DNA of 7,484 nucleotides from Alphaproteobacteria bacterium (GCA_016764135.1 JAESSL010000160.1:1-7484); one strand, 5' to 3'; counted from the stretch's first letter, positions 1 through 6,888 are shown. Notes: generated by a model from the letters alone, not told the origin. Made by a program: numbers and translations.

Positions 1-2
1 GG

Positions 3-854
3 CAAGGCGGCGGGCCCCTGACGGAGGAGGCCGCCAAGGAAGCGGGCGTCGACGATTGGGATGATTGGGAACTGGTGGCGCCCAGCGCGATCGGCTCCAG
101 CGATAGCGAACCCACGCCGAGAGCGCTCTCCAACAGCGATATTAAAGAGACGGTGGAGAATTGGGGCAAGGGCGCGGCGCGTGCGCATGCGGCGGGATAC
201 GATGTTTTGGAAATTCACGCGGCGCATGGCTATCTGCTACATCAGTTTCTCTCGCCAAAAGCCAATCTGCGGAACGATGAATATGGCGGGTCTGATCTCA
301 ACCGGATGCGCTTTCCGATAGAAGTCGTCGAAGCCGTGCGGGCGAACTGGCCGGATGATAAGCCGCTGTTCATGCGCTTGTCGGTGGAAGACGATGCAGG
401 CTGGGGTCCGGATGAAAGCGTGGCGCTGTCCCGTCTCGTTAAGGAGAAGGGCGTCGACGTGATTGATTGTTCTTCCGGCGGCATGCGCGGCAGTCCCGTC
501 ACAACGGCGGGGCCGGTCGGGTATGGCTATCAAGTGCCCTACGCGGAGAAAATTCGCGCCGAGGCGGATATCGCCACCATGGCGGTCGGGTTGATAGTTC
601 ATGCGGAACAGGCGGAAGAAATTCTGCAAAAGGGTCAGGCGGATTTGATCGCTGTTGGACGCGAGTTTCTGCACAATCCAAACTGGGCGCTCGACGCCGC
701 CTTGAAGTTGGGCGTTGAAAACGCGTTTCAGGTGACGCCCTCCGCTTATGATTACTGGTTGGAAAAACGGGCGACTTCGGTCAAGGGCGTAACGCCCTCC
801 ACATATTTTCCCGGCGCCGATAACGCCGACAGCAACGCAAGGCCATCGACATGA
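3..854 (+). CDS. NADH:flavin oxidoreductase, Old Yellow Enzyme family (5' end missing)
   Basis: FMN-dependent ene-reductase of the OYE/NamA (YqjM-like) type, a cytosolic family that reduces activated C=C bonds with NAD(P)H. The frame is open from base 3, so the N-terminal part of the barrel lies outside the window; 283 residues remain of a family usually about 340-380 long. Visible residues 26-30 read APSAI. Residues 71-85 carry IHAAHGYLLHQFLSP, with the paired histidines H72 and H75 that bind the substrate carbonyl in this family. The signature NDEYGG...NRMRFP follows at 91-105. Late in the protein come SSGG, GYQVPYAEKIR, MAVGLI and VGREFLHNP, typical of the FMN phosphate-binding end of the barrel. 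The stop TGA overlaps the next gene's ATG (ATGA, 851-854), so the two are probably translated together. Family assignment is firm; the physiological substrate is unknown. The tail after YWLEKR (about 22 residues) shows no recognisable motif. Confidence 0.93.
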   Translation, partial: QGGGPLTEEAAKEAGVDDWDDWELVAPSAIGSSDSEPTPRALSNSDIKETVENWGKGAARAHAAGYDVLEIHAAHGYLLHQFLSPKANLRNDEYGGSDLNRMRFPIEVVEAVRANWPDDKPLFMRLSVEDDAGWGPDESVALSRLVKEKGVDVIDCSSGGMRGSPVTTAGPVGYGYQVPYAEKIRAEADIATMAVGLIVHAEQAEEILQKGQADLIAVGREFLHNPNWALDAALKLGVENAFQVTPSAYDYWLEKRATSVKGVTPSTYFPGADNADSNARPST

Positions 855-2074
855 GCGAAACACCCACCTTCGTCACCCATCTGGAATGCAGCGAGACCGG
901 CGCGCGCTATGAGGCCGACACGCTGCAAGGGCTGTCCGATACGGGCAAGCCATTGCTCGTGCGCTATGACCTCGAGGCGTTAGGCAAATCTGTCAGTAAA
1001 GATGATTTGCTCCATCGCCGGCCTGAATTCTGGCGGTACCGCGAATTTTTACCGGTCCGCAAAGCCGAGAATATCGTGCGTCTTGGCGAGGTGATGACGC
1101 CAATTTTGCCCGCGCCGCGGATGCAGGCGGCGTTTGGCTGCGGTGAAATCCTCATCAAGGACGAAGGCCGCCTACCGACCGGATCCTTCAAGGCGCGCGG
1201 GCTCGCCTTGGCGGTCTCCATGGCGAAAGAGCTGGGCGTTAAACGCATGGCGATGCCGACCAATGGCAATGCCGGCGCCGCCATGGCCGCCTATTGTGCG
1301 GCGGCGGGGATCGAATCCTATATTTTCTGTCCCGATGATACGCCGCAGGTCAATATTCGTGAAATCGCGCTGCAGGGCGCCCATACCTTCGTCGCCAACG
1401 GCTACATCAACGATTGCGGCCGCATCGTGGGCGAAGGTAAGGAAATCATGAACTGGTTTGATACCTCGACCCTGAAAGAGCCGTACCGAATCGAAGGCAA
1501 AAAGACGATGGGTCTGGAGCTGGCGGAACAGATGGGTTGGACCGTTCCCGACGTGATCTTCTATCCGACCGGCGGCGGCACCGGGTTGATCGGCATGTGG
1601 AAAGCCTTCGCCGAGTTGGAGGCTATTGGCTGGATTGGCTCCAAGCGTCCGCGCATGGTGGCGGTGCAGGCCGATGGCTGTGCGCCGATCGTCAAAGCCT
1701 ATGAAGCGGGCGAACGTTACGCGGAGCCCTGGGAAAACGCGCATACGATTGCGTCTGGAATTCGGGTTCCTGTCGCGCTGGGTGATTTTCTTATTCTCGA
1801 CGCGGTGCGCGAAAGCAACGGCTTCGCCATCTCGGTGGACGATGAGTCGATCAATGCGGCGCAGGCGGAATGCGCGAAAACCGACGGAATTCTGATGTGC
1901 CCCGAAGGCGCCGCGACCTTGGCGGCCTTCAAGAAAGCGCTCAAATCCGGACTGGTGTCCAAGGACGAACAGGTCATGCTGTTCAACTGCGCGACGGGCC
2001 TGAAATATCCGATGCCGGAAGCGGGCGCCTTTATCGACCTGAAGAAGCCTATCGATTACGCCGCGATGGGGTAA
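851..2074 (+). CDS. Threonine-synthase-like PLP-dependent enzyme (fold type II)
   Basis: 407-residue enzyme of the tryptophan synthase beta / threonine synthase fold, probably converting O-phosphohomoserine to threonine plus phosphate in the cytosol. PLP would be held by K114 in PTGSFKARG (109-117). The cofactor-face loop PTNGNAGAAMAAY is at 136-148, and the phosphate-binding glycine loop YPTGGGTGLIGMW at 238-250. The C-terminal CPEGAATLAAFK (350-361) is typical. The N-terminus keeps the outline of the zinc-ribbon lead-in of short threonine synthases (LECSETGARY ... GKPLLVRYDL) but only one cysteine, C13, so metal binding looks lost. The start is supported by AAGG at 839-842, eight bases upstream, and by the ATGA overlap with the flavin oxidoreductase. 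Cysteate synthase and other beta-replacing enzymes are paralogues of threonine synthase, and the neighbourhood is not a classical thr operon, so a different nucleophile or substrate is possible. Fold: near certain. Exact reaction: probable. Confidence 0.88.
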   Translation: MSETPTFVTHLECSETGARYEADTLQGLSDTGKPLLVRYDLEALGKSVSKDDLLHRRPEFWRYREFLPVRKAENIVRLGEVMTPILPAPRMQAAFGCGEILIKDEGRLPTGSFKARGLALAVSMAKELGVKRMAMPTNGNAGAAMAAYCAAAGIESYIFCPDDTPQVNIREIALQGAHTFVANGYINDCGRIVGEGKEIMNWFDTSTLKEPYRIEGKKTMGLELAEQMGWTVPDVIFYPTGGGTGLIGMWKAFAELEAIGWIGSKRPRMVAVQADGCAPIVKAYEAGERYAEPWENAHTIASGIRVPVALGDFLILDAVRESNGFAISVDDESINAAQAECAKTDGILMCPEGAATLAAFKKALKSGLVSKDEQVMLFNCATGLKYPMPEAGAFIDLKKPIDYAAMG

Positions 2075-2116
2075 TCTGTCCGGGTCGCCATGCGGTAACT
2101 TTCGTGTAGCAAATCC

Positions 2117-2144
2117 TTGCGCGGAGACCTATTGTCTGGCGCGA
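2117..2144 (+). other. Hairpin between the threonine-synthase-like gene and metZ
   Basis: Imperfect stem-loop 43 bases after the stop of the upstream gene. GCGC (2119-2122) pairs with GCGC (2139-2142) and AGAC (2125-2128) with GTCT (2134-2137). A small internal loop (GG opposite G) separates the two stem parts and a five-base loop closes the top; TT/GA can add a wobble and a T-A pair at the base. No long T run follows, so it is at best a weak terminator. It may instead be part of a structured metZ leader if transcription starts upstream. Pairing was found by eye, with no energy calculation. Confidence 0.35.
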
Positions 2145-2161
2145 ATTCATCTTGCCGTTTG

Positions 2162-2191
2162 GACGCCTGAACGGGGCGTTAATCTTATTTT
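2162..2191 (+). terminator. Possible weak intrinsic terminator or attenuator hairpin
   Basis: GACGCC (2162-2167) pairs with GGCGTT (2175-2180), including one G-T pair, around a seven-base loop. A T-rich but interrupted tract (AATCTTATTTT) follows. This resembles a weak Rho-independent terminator for the upstream operon, or a leader attenuator for metZ. An alternative stem, CCGTT (2155-2159) with AACGG (2170-2174), uses bases in this hairpin's loop, so the two cannot form together. The short stem and broken T tract keep confidence low. Confidence 0.35.
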
Positions 2192-2199
2192 GTGAACCG

Positions 2200-2277
2200 G
2201 GACGATTTCGGCGCGATGCGATCTGGAACGATTTCGACGCGACGCGATCTGGGACGATTCAGGCGCGATGCGCCTTG
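2200..2277 (+). repeat. Three tandem imperfect 26-base repeats upstream of metZ
   Basis: Three head-to-tail copies with no spacer lie at 2200-2225, 2226-2251 and 2252-2277. Each begins G(G/A)ACGATT and carries a CGCGA(T/C)GCG core. Copies 1 and 2 match at 23 of 26 positions; copies 1 and 3 match at 21 of 26. A stub GGGACGA follows at 2285-2291 in front of the start codon. The period is not a multiple of three and there is no ribosome binding site for a reading frame here, so the repeats look non-coding. They end 20 bases before the metZ start codon, so they lie in or just upstream of its leader and could be repeated protein-binding sites or slippage-derived sequence. Confidence 0.85.
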
Positions 2278-2282
2278 GGGAA

Positions 2283-2288
2283 AAGGGA
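2283..2288 (+). promoter_or_regulatory. Ribosome binding site that sets the metZ start
   Basis: AAGGGA, inside a purine-rich run GGGGAAAAGGGA, sits nine bases before ATG 2298. This favours 2298 over the in-frame ATG at 2268, which lies inside the third tandem repeat and has no comparable purine stretch in front of it. Confidence 0.7.
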
Positions 2289-2297
2289 CGACATATC

Positions 2298-3491
2298 ATG
2301 GCAGAAAAAAACAGATCCGGTTATCGACTGCAGACAGAGCTTGTGCGCGGCGGTATGGAGCGCAGCGGATTTGATGAGACCAGCGAGGCGCTCTATCTGA
2401 CGTCGGGCTATGTATACGGGACGCCCGAAGAAGCGGAAGCCGCCTTCAAGGGCGACGTGGATCGTTATATATATTCGCGCTACGGCAACCCGACCGTCTC
2501 CATGTTTGAAGAGCGGCTGCGGATTTTCGAAGGCGCAGATTTTTGTCGCGGCATGGCGAGTGGGATGGCGGCGGTTTTTGCGGCGCTGGCCTCCCAGGTG
2601 AAGGCTGGCGACCGGGTCGTGGCGTCGCGCGCGTTGTTTGGCTCCTGCCATTACATCATCAATGATATTCTGCCGAGCTACGGCGTTGAAACCGTATTTG
2701 TCGACGGTACGGATCTGGACCAATGGGAGGCCGCGTTGGCGCCGGGCGCAAAATGCGTCTTTCTGGAAACGCCCTCCAACCCGATGCTGGAGATTATTGA
2801 TCTGCAGGCCGTGTCGGACATGGCGCACGCCGCCGGCGCCAATGTTATTGTCGATAACGTCTTCGCGACGCCCGTGTTGCAGCGTCCCATGGATTTTGGC
2901 GTGGATATTGTCATCTATTCGACGACCAAACATATCGACGGCCAAGGCCGTTGCATGGGCGGCGCCATCCTCGGTCCGGACTGGTTCGACGAAGATCATT
3001 TAAAGCAGTTCATGCGTCATACTGGTCCCAGCATGAGCCCTTTTAACGCCTGGGTGATGCTTAAAGGTATGGAAACTCTGACCTTGCGCGTGGAGCGGCA
3101 TTGCCAAAACGCGTTGCAGGTCGCCTTGCATCTGCGGGAGCTGCCCGGCGTCAATCGGGTAATATATCCCACCCTCGACGATCACCCGCAGGCGGCGCTT
3201 GTAAAACGCCAAATGACGGGGGGAAGCAATATCATTGCGCTTGAACTGGAGGGCGGAAAAGCGGCGGCCTTCAAGGCGCTCAACGCTCTGAAATTGATTG
3301 ATATTTCCAATAATTTGGGCGATTCCAAAAGCCTTATCACGCATCCATCGACCACGACCCATCAACGTATGCCGGAGGAGGACCGACTGCATCTTGGAAT
3401 CAATGACGGGTTGTTGCGGTTGTCGGTTGGTCTGGAAGACGTCGAGGATATCAAGGATGACCTGACTCGTTCCATCGGCGTTCAAGGATAA
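2298..3491 (+). CDS. metZ: O-succinylhomoserine sulfhydrylase (MetZ)
   Basis: 397-residue Cys/Met-metabolism PLP enzyme (fold type I). MetZ makes homocysteine directly from O-succinylhomoserine and sulfide, the direct-sulfhydrylation route to methionine, in the cytosol. The opening LQTELVRGGMERSGFDETSEALYLTSGYVY (residues 11-40) is characteristic of MetZ rather than cystathionine gamma-synthase. YSRYGNPT (59-66) carries the Tyr/Arg that reach the neighbouring subunit's PLP phosphate. SGMAA is at 88-92, ETPSNP at 157-162, and DNVFATP (186-192) holds the Asp expected to contact the PLP ring nitrogen. YSTTKHIDGQGRCMGG (207-222) contains the Schiff-base lysine K211. Later, SLITHPSTTTHQRM and the closing SVGLEDVEDIKDDL are family standard. 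Length is normal and the frame intact. It has its own leader with hairpins and repeats, so it is probably controlled separately from the two genes before it. O-acetylhomoserine as substrate cannot be excluded from sequence alone. Confidence 0.93.
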   Translation: MAEKNRSGYRLQTELVRGGMERSGFDETSEALYLTSGYVYGTPEEAEAAFKGDVDRYIYSRYGNPTVSMFEERLRIFEGADFCRGMASGMAAVFAALASQVKAGDRVVASRALFGSCHYIINDILPSYGVETVFVDGTDLDQWEAALAPGAKCVFLETPSNPMLEIIDLQAVSDMAHAAGANVIVDNVFATPVLQRPMDFGVDIVIYSTTKHIDGQGRCMGGAILGPDWFDEDHLKQFMRHTGPSMSPFNAWVMLKGMETLTLRVERHCQNALQVALHLRELPGVNRVIYPTLDDHPQAALVKRQMTGGSNIIALELEGGKAAAFKALNALKLIDISNNLGDSKSLITHPSTTTHQRMPEEDRLHLGINDGLLRLSVGLEDVEDIKDDLTRSIGVQG

Positions 3492-3547
3492 AAATGGGAA
3501 TAGCGTATAGTGAGAGAACGCCCGCTCGGTTTTGAATAATTTGGTAT

Positions 3548-3551
3548 GGAG
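3548..3551 (+). promoter_or_regulatory. Ribosome binding site that sets the start of the UxaA-type gene
   Basis: GGAG ends eight bases before ATG 3560. An in-frame GTG at 3551 would overlap this site and has no purine motif at a suitable distance, so ATG 3560 is preferred. The rest of the 68-base gap after metZ (3492-3559) shows no convincing terminator or promoter. Confidence 0.65.
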
Positions 3552-3559
3552 TGAATTCA

Positions 3560-5083
3560 ATGGCGACCAATACGCCGTCGACGATCCGATTAAATAAAGC
3601 TGACAATGTCATTGTCGCGAGGCTGGATATCGCGCCGGGTTTTGAGATTTTGGGCGAAAAGGTCAAAACCCGGGCGGCCATTCCCGCAGGCCATAAAATT
3701 GCGACGACGGATATTGCCGAAGGTCAGAAAATCCGAAAATATAACCAGATCATCGGCTTTGCGACCTGCGATATTGCAAGCGGCGACCATGTGCATGTTC
3801 ACAATATCGCCATGCAGGATTTCGATCGCGACTACGCCTTCTGCGCCGAGGTCCGCAATACGCCGCCGGTGACCGACACTGCGGAGTTTCAGGGGTATGT
3901 CCACGCCAATGGCCGGGTCGGCACCCGCAACTACATTGGCATTCTGACCAGCGTAAACTGTTCGGCGACCGTGGCGCGCTATATCGCCAGCGCGGTGGAA
4001 AAAGAGCTGATCGCGACTTATCCCAATGTCGATGGGGTGGTGTCTCTGGTGCATGGCACCGGGTGTGGCATGGCGGATACGGGCGATGGTTACGCAAATC
4101 TGCAACGCACGCTATGGGGCTTTGCAGGGCATCCGAATTTCGGCGGGATTCTGCTGGTCGGGCTTGGCTGCGAGGTTAATCAGATTGATTTTCTGCTGGA
4201 GGCCTATGGCATCGAGCGTGGACCGCGATTCCAGACCATGACGATTCAGGATACGGGCGGCACCCGACGTTCGGTAGAACATGGCGCGGCGATTATTCGT
4301 GAAATGTTACCCGCAGTGAATGACATCACGCGTACGCCGTGCCCGGCGAGTGAAGTGACGTTGGCGCTTCAATGCGGCGGGTCAGACGCCTATTCCGGCA
4401 TCACCGCCAATCCAGCGCTCGGGTCGGCGGTGGATTTGCTGGTCGCTCATGGCGGCACGGCGATCCTGAGCGAGACGCCGGAGATCTATGGCGCGGAGCA
4501 TTTGTTGACCCGGCGCGCGGTCAACAAGGAGGTCGGTGAAAAGTTGATCGAGCGAATCAAATGGTGGGAGTCCTATACGGCGCGCAACGGCGGCGAGATG
4601 AACAACAATCCGTCGCCAGGCAATAAGGAAGGCGGGCTGTCGACCATCCTTGAAAAATCCCTGGGCGCGGCGGCGAAGGGCGGCACGACTAATCTGTGCG
4701 ACGTCTATCGCTATGGCGAACCGGTGCGCACCAAGGGTTTCGTCTTCATGGATTCGCCTGGCTACGATCCTTGCTCGATTACCGGGCAGGTGGCGTCCGG
4801 CGCCAATATTGTTTGTTTCACCACAGGACGCGGCTCGGTCTATGGCTGCAAACCATCCCCCAGTTTGAAATTGGCGTCGAACACCGCGATGTACACGCGC
4901 ATGGATGAAGACATGGATATCAATTGCGGCGTGATTGTCGATGACGGCACGCCGATTGAGGAGATGGGCGCGCAAATTTTTGATCGCATTCTCGAGGTCG
5001 CCTCTGGAAGCCCGACCAAAAGCGAGCAGTTGGGATTTGGCGATGATGAATTCGTACCCTGGCAAATCGGCGCGGTGATGTAG
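3560..5083 (+). CDS. UxaA-family dehydratase/lyase, SAF domain fused to UxaA core
   Basis: 507-residue cytosolic protein of the altronate/galactarate dehydratase superfamily, whose members remove water (or, in sulfolactate sulfo-lyase SuyAB, sulfite) from hydroxy acids to give 2-oxo acids, generally with a divalent metal. Residues about 12-84 form an SAF domain (DNVIVARLDIAPG ... AAIPAGHKIATTDIAEGQ ... VHVHNI). The UxaA core follows from about 110: NGRVGTRNYIGILTSVNCSA (117-136), HGTGCGMADTG (165-175), VGLGCEVNQ (200-208), LQCGGSDAYSGITANPALG (270-288), TTGRGSVYGCKPSPSLKLA (421-439). It ends in DDEFVPWQIGAVM. Cysteines C134, C169, C204, C272 and C430 sit in these motifs and are candidate metal or active-site residues. 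Length fits single-chain UxaA rather than the split SuyA/SuyB. It precedes the ThDP enzyme by 47 bases and probably shares its transcript. No uronate isomerase, oxidoreductase or kinase gene flanks it, so altronate is not a safe substrate call. Confidence 0.88.
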   Translation: MATNTPSTIRLNKADNVIVARLDIAPGFEILGEKVKTRAAIPAGHKIATTDIAEGQKIRKYNQIIGFATCDIASGDHVHVHNIAMQDFDRDYAFCAEVRNTPPVTDTAEFQGYVHANGRVGTRNYIGILTSVNCSATVARYIASAVEKELIATYPNVDGVVSLVHGTGCGMADTGDGYANLQRTLWGFAGHPNFGGILLVGLGCEVNQIDFLLEAYGIERGPRFQTMTIQDTGGTRRSVEHGAAIIREMLPAVNDITRTPCPASEVTLALQCGGSDAYSGITANPALGSAVDLLVAHGGTAILSETPEIYGAEHLLTRRAVNKEVGEKLIERIKWWESYTARNGGEMNNNPSPGNKEGGLSTILEKSLGAAAKGGTTNLCDVYRYGEPVRTKGFVFMDSPGYDPCSITGQVASGANIVCFTTGRGSVYGCKPSPSLKLASNTAMYTRMDEDMDINCGVIVDDGTPIEEMGAQIFDRILEVASGSPTKSEQLGFGDDEFVPWQIGAVM

Positions 5084-5097
5084 GCCTTCGATCAACC

Positions 5098-5111
5098 GTA
5101 AATTGATTTAC
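5098..5111. promoter_or_regulatory. Perfect palindrome, candidate operator before the ThDP gene
   Basis: GTAAAT-TG-ATTTAC is a perfect inverted repeat (6-base arms, 2-base centre) ending 19 bases before ATG 5131. A second, overlapping inverted repeat, ATCAA (5091-5095) with TTGAT (5103-5107) around seven bases, shares its left half. The AT-rich symmetry in an otherwise GC-rich sequence resembles a dimeric repressor site. It could also form a small hairpin in the mRNA near the ribosome binding site AGGA (5119-5122). No regulator gene is visible in the window. Confidence 0.4.
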
Positions 5112-5130
5112 TGTAATTAGGAAAAGCACC

Positions 5131-6888
5131 ATGAACGACACGACCACCGCGAACCCGAATTCCACACGCACCATGAATGGCGGCGAAGCGCTCGCCGAGA
5201 TGTTGAAACTCCATGATGTGGGGATTTTGTGCGGTATGGGCGGCTTTCAATTGCTGCCGTTCTACGAAGCCGTGCGGGGGTTGGGGCTGAACCATAATCT
5301 GATCAATGACGAACGGACCGGGGTCTTTATCGCAGACGCCTATGCGCGGGTGACCAACAGGCCGGGCGTTTGCGACGGGACGCTGGGGCCGGGCGCGACA
5401 AATCTGGTGACGGGACTGGTCGAATCGTTGAGTGCGGGTGTGCCGATGGTCGCGTTGGTGGGCAACACCAACCGGATGCACGCGTGGAAAAACATGACCC
5501 AGGAGTGCCGTCAGATTGATATTCTGACGCCTGCGGTCAAGGAGTTGATCCGTATCGAGAAGGGTGAACGTATTCCCGAACTGGTGCGTCGCGCCTATGC
5601 GGTGGCGACCACGGGCCGACCGGGCCCGGTGATCCTGGATGTGCCGGAAGACGTTTGCCACGACACCTTTGATTTCGCCGCCGATGACTTTTGGGCGGAT
5701 GAAAATTCCAAATCCATCCCGGCGCGACGCATTCGCCCCGGCGCGGATGACGTTGCGCGCGCGGCGGCGTTGCTGGCGACGGCAAAACGCCCGGTGTTGA
5801 TGGTTGGCGGCGGCGTACATCTGAGCGATGGCTATGACGCACTCTTGCAATTCGCCGAAGCCTTGAACATTCCCGTGGCCCATACGATGACCGGCAAAGG
5901 AAGCCTTGCCTGCAACCATCCTCTTTCCGCAGGACTGTTCGGTCGCTATACGCGCATTGCGAACGACCTCATCAAGTCATCGGACTGCCTGTTCGCCGTA
6001 GGGTGCAAGCTGGGGGAAATCGCAACAATGCGCTATGGCTTGTTGCCGGAAGGCGTGCCGCTGATCCAGCTTGATGTTCCGGCCGAGGAATTAGGCCGAT
6101 GCAGTCGGGTGACCGAAGGTCTCTGGGGCGACGCGAGCGAGGGTTTGAGCGCTCTATTGGCGGAACTCAGCGACAGCGCGGCCAAACAGCGTGCAATGCG
6201 GGCCGATTATGTGGCGGAGATCCCCACGCGCATGAACAAGTGGCTGGACGACGCCAAGCCCCGTCTGGAATCGAAAGACACGCCCATCAACATGGCGCGC
6301 ATGATCAACGAGCTGAACAATCGTATGCCCGCGGATTCTGTGCTGATCGCCGATGGTGGGTTCTCGGCGCACTGGACCGGGTTGATCTACGATACCAAAA
6401 AAGCGGGCCGGACCTATGTGCCCGATCGCGGACTGGCGTCTATTGGTTATGGCCTGCCTGGCGCCATTGGCGCGCAGCTCGGCGTTCCGGATCAACCGGT
6501 TGTCGCCGTCACGGGCGATGGCGGGTTGAATATGACGATTGGGGAGCTGGAGACTGCGTTGCGGATGAAAACGCCGATAACGCTTCTGGTCGTCAACAAT
6601 GCGGCGTCCGGTTATGTGAAGGCGCTGCAACACGCCATGTATGGCGAGGGTAATTACCAGTCGAGCGAATTAATGGAAACCAACTGCGCGAATGTCGCCA
6701 ATGCGTTTGGTTGTCAGGGAATTCGCGTTGAGGATCCTGAAAAACTGGGGGATGCTATTTCCGCCGGTATCGCGGAACGTAACCTTCCGACGGTCATTGA
6801 CGTTGTGGTCACGCGCGATCCGGAAAAAATGCTGCCCGCCGTTGACAGCCGTATTCTGAAAGTCGAAAAGGGCGACCGCCCGGTTTAA
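5131..6888 (+). CDS. Thiamine-diphosphate enzyme, acetolactate synthase-like
   Basis: 585-residue cytosolic ThDP enzyme with the three-domain plan of the acetolactate synthase / 2-oxo acid decarboxylase superfamily. The pyrimidine-binding domain (about 15-180) has E61 in LINDERTGVFIADAYAR, matching the Glu that activates the cofactor, then LGPGATN and RPGPVILDVPEDV (163-175). A central Rossmann-like domain spans about 203-345 (RPVLMVGGGV). The pyrophosphate domain (about 385-565) has GYGLPGAIGA at 439-448 and GDGG at 462-465, with NN at 489-490, the usual spacing for metal and diphosphate binding (D463, N490). Family members join or decarboxylate 2-oxo acids. Motifs differ from biosynthetic IlvB: NDERTG replaces HEQGA, and NTNR...KNMTQECRQID replaces the usual TGQV...AFQE stretch; no small subunit follows. 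Start supported by AGGA eight bases upstream; ATG 5173, at the domain edge, lacks one. Placement after the UxaA-type gene suggests it uses that enzyme's 2-oxo product. The reaction is unassigned. Confidence 0.87.
   Translation: MNDTTTANPNSTRTMNGGEALAEMLKLHDVGILCGMGGFQLLPFYEAVRGLGLNHNLINDERTGVFIADAYARVTNRPGVCDGTLGPGATNLVTGLVESLSAGVPMVALVGNTNRMHAWKNMTQECRQIDILTPAVKELIRIEKGERIPELVRRAYAVATTGRPGPVILDVPEDVCHDTFDFAADDFWADENSKSIPARRIRPGADDVARAAALLATAKRPVLMVGGGVHLSDGYDALLQFAEALNIPVAHTMTGKGSLACNHPLSAGLFGRYTRIANDLIKSSDCLFAVGCKLGEIATMRYGLLPEGVPLIQLDVPAEELGRCSRVTEGLWGDASEGLSALLAELSDSAAKQRAMRADYVAEIPTRMNKWLDDAKPRLESKDTPINMARMINELNNRMPADSVLIADGGFSAHWTGLIYDTKKAGRTYVPDRGLASIGYGLPGAIGAQLGVPDQPVVAVTGDGGLNMTIGELETALRMKTPITLLVVNNAASGYVKALQHAMYGEGNYQSSELMETNCANVANAFGCQGIRVEDPEKLGDAISAGIAERNLPTVIDVVVTRDPEKMLPAVDSRILKVEKGDRPV

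Noticed and set aside
2155..2179. H-type pseudoknot from stems 2155-2159/2170-2174 and 2163-2167/2175-2179.
   Set aside because: The two 3' strands are directly adjacent with no loop to span the first stem, which is sterically unlikely. Alternative hairpins are a better reading.
2200..2277. CRISPR array.
   Set aside because: The 26-base copies abut with no spacers and differ from each other; no cas gene is present.
2075..2297. SAM-II type riboswitch before metZ.
   Set aside because: I looked for the conserved pseudoknot core and the GCTAAAA-type 3' segment and did not find them; the hairpins present do not follow that layout.
2466..2474. TATATATAT run as a promoter element.
   Set aside because: It encodes the conserved YIYSRYGNPT region inside metZ and has no matching -35 or nearby gene start.
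2259..2999. Long antisense open frame (246 codons) opposite metZ; similar ones at 4382-5095 and 5092-5919 on the - strand.
   Set aside because: They lie opposite well-supported enzymes, encode no recognisable motif, and are expected from strong GC-biased third positions on the sense strand.
3551..3559. GTG start three codons upstream of ATG 3560.
   Set aside because: It overlaps the GGAG ribosome binding site that is well spaced for ATG 3560, and it has no site of its own.
5131..6888. Sulfoacetaldehyde acetyltransferase (Xsc), a ThDP enzyme of similar length often near sulfonate genes.
   Set aside because: The N-terminal region lacks the Xsc-like HEQGA and surrounding motifs that I know; the protein reads as a separate acetolactate-synthase-like clade.
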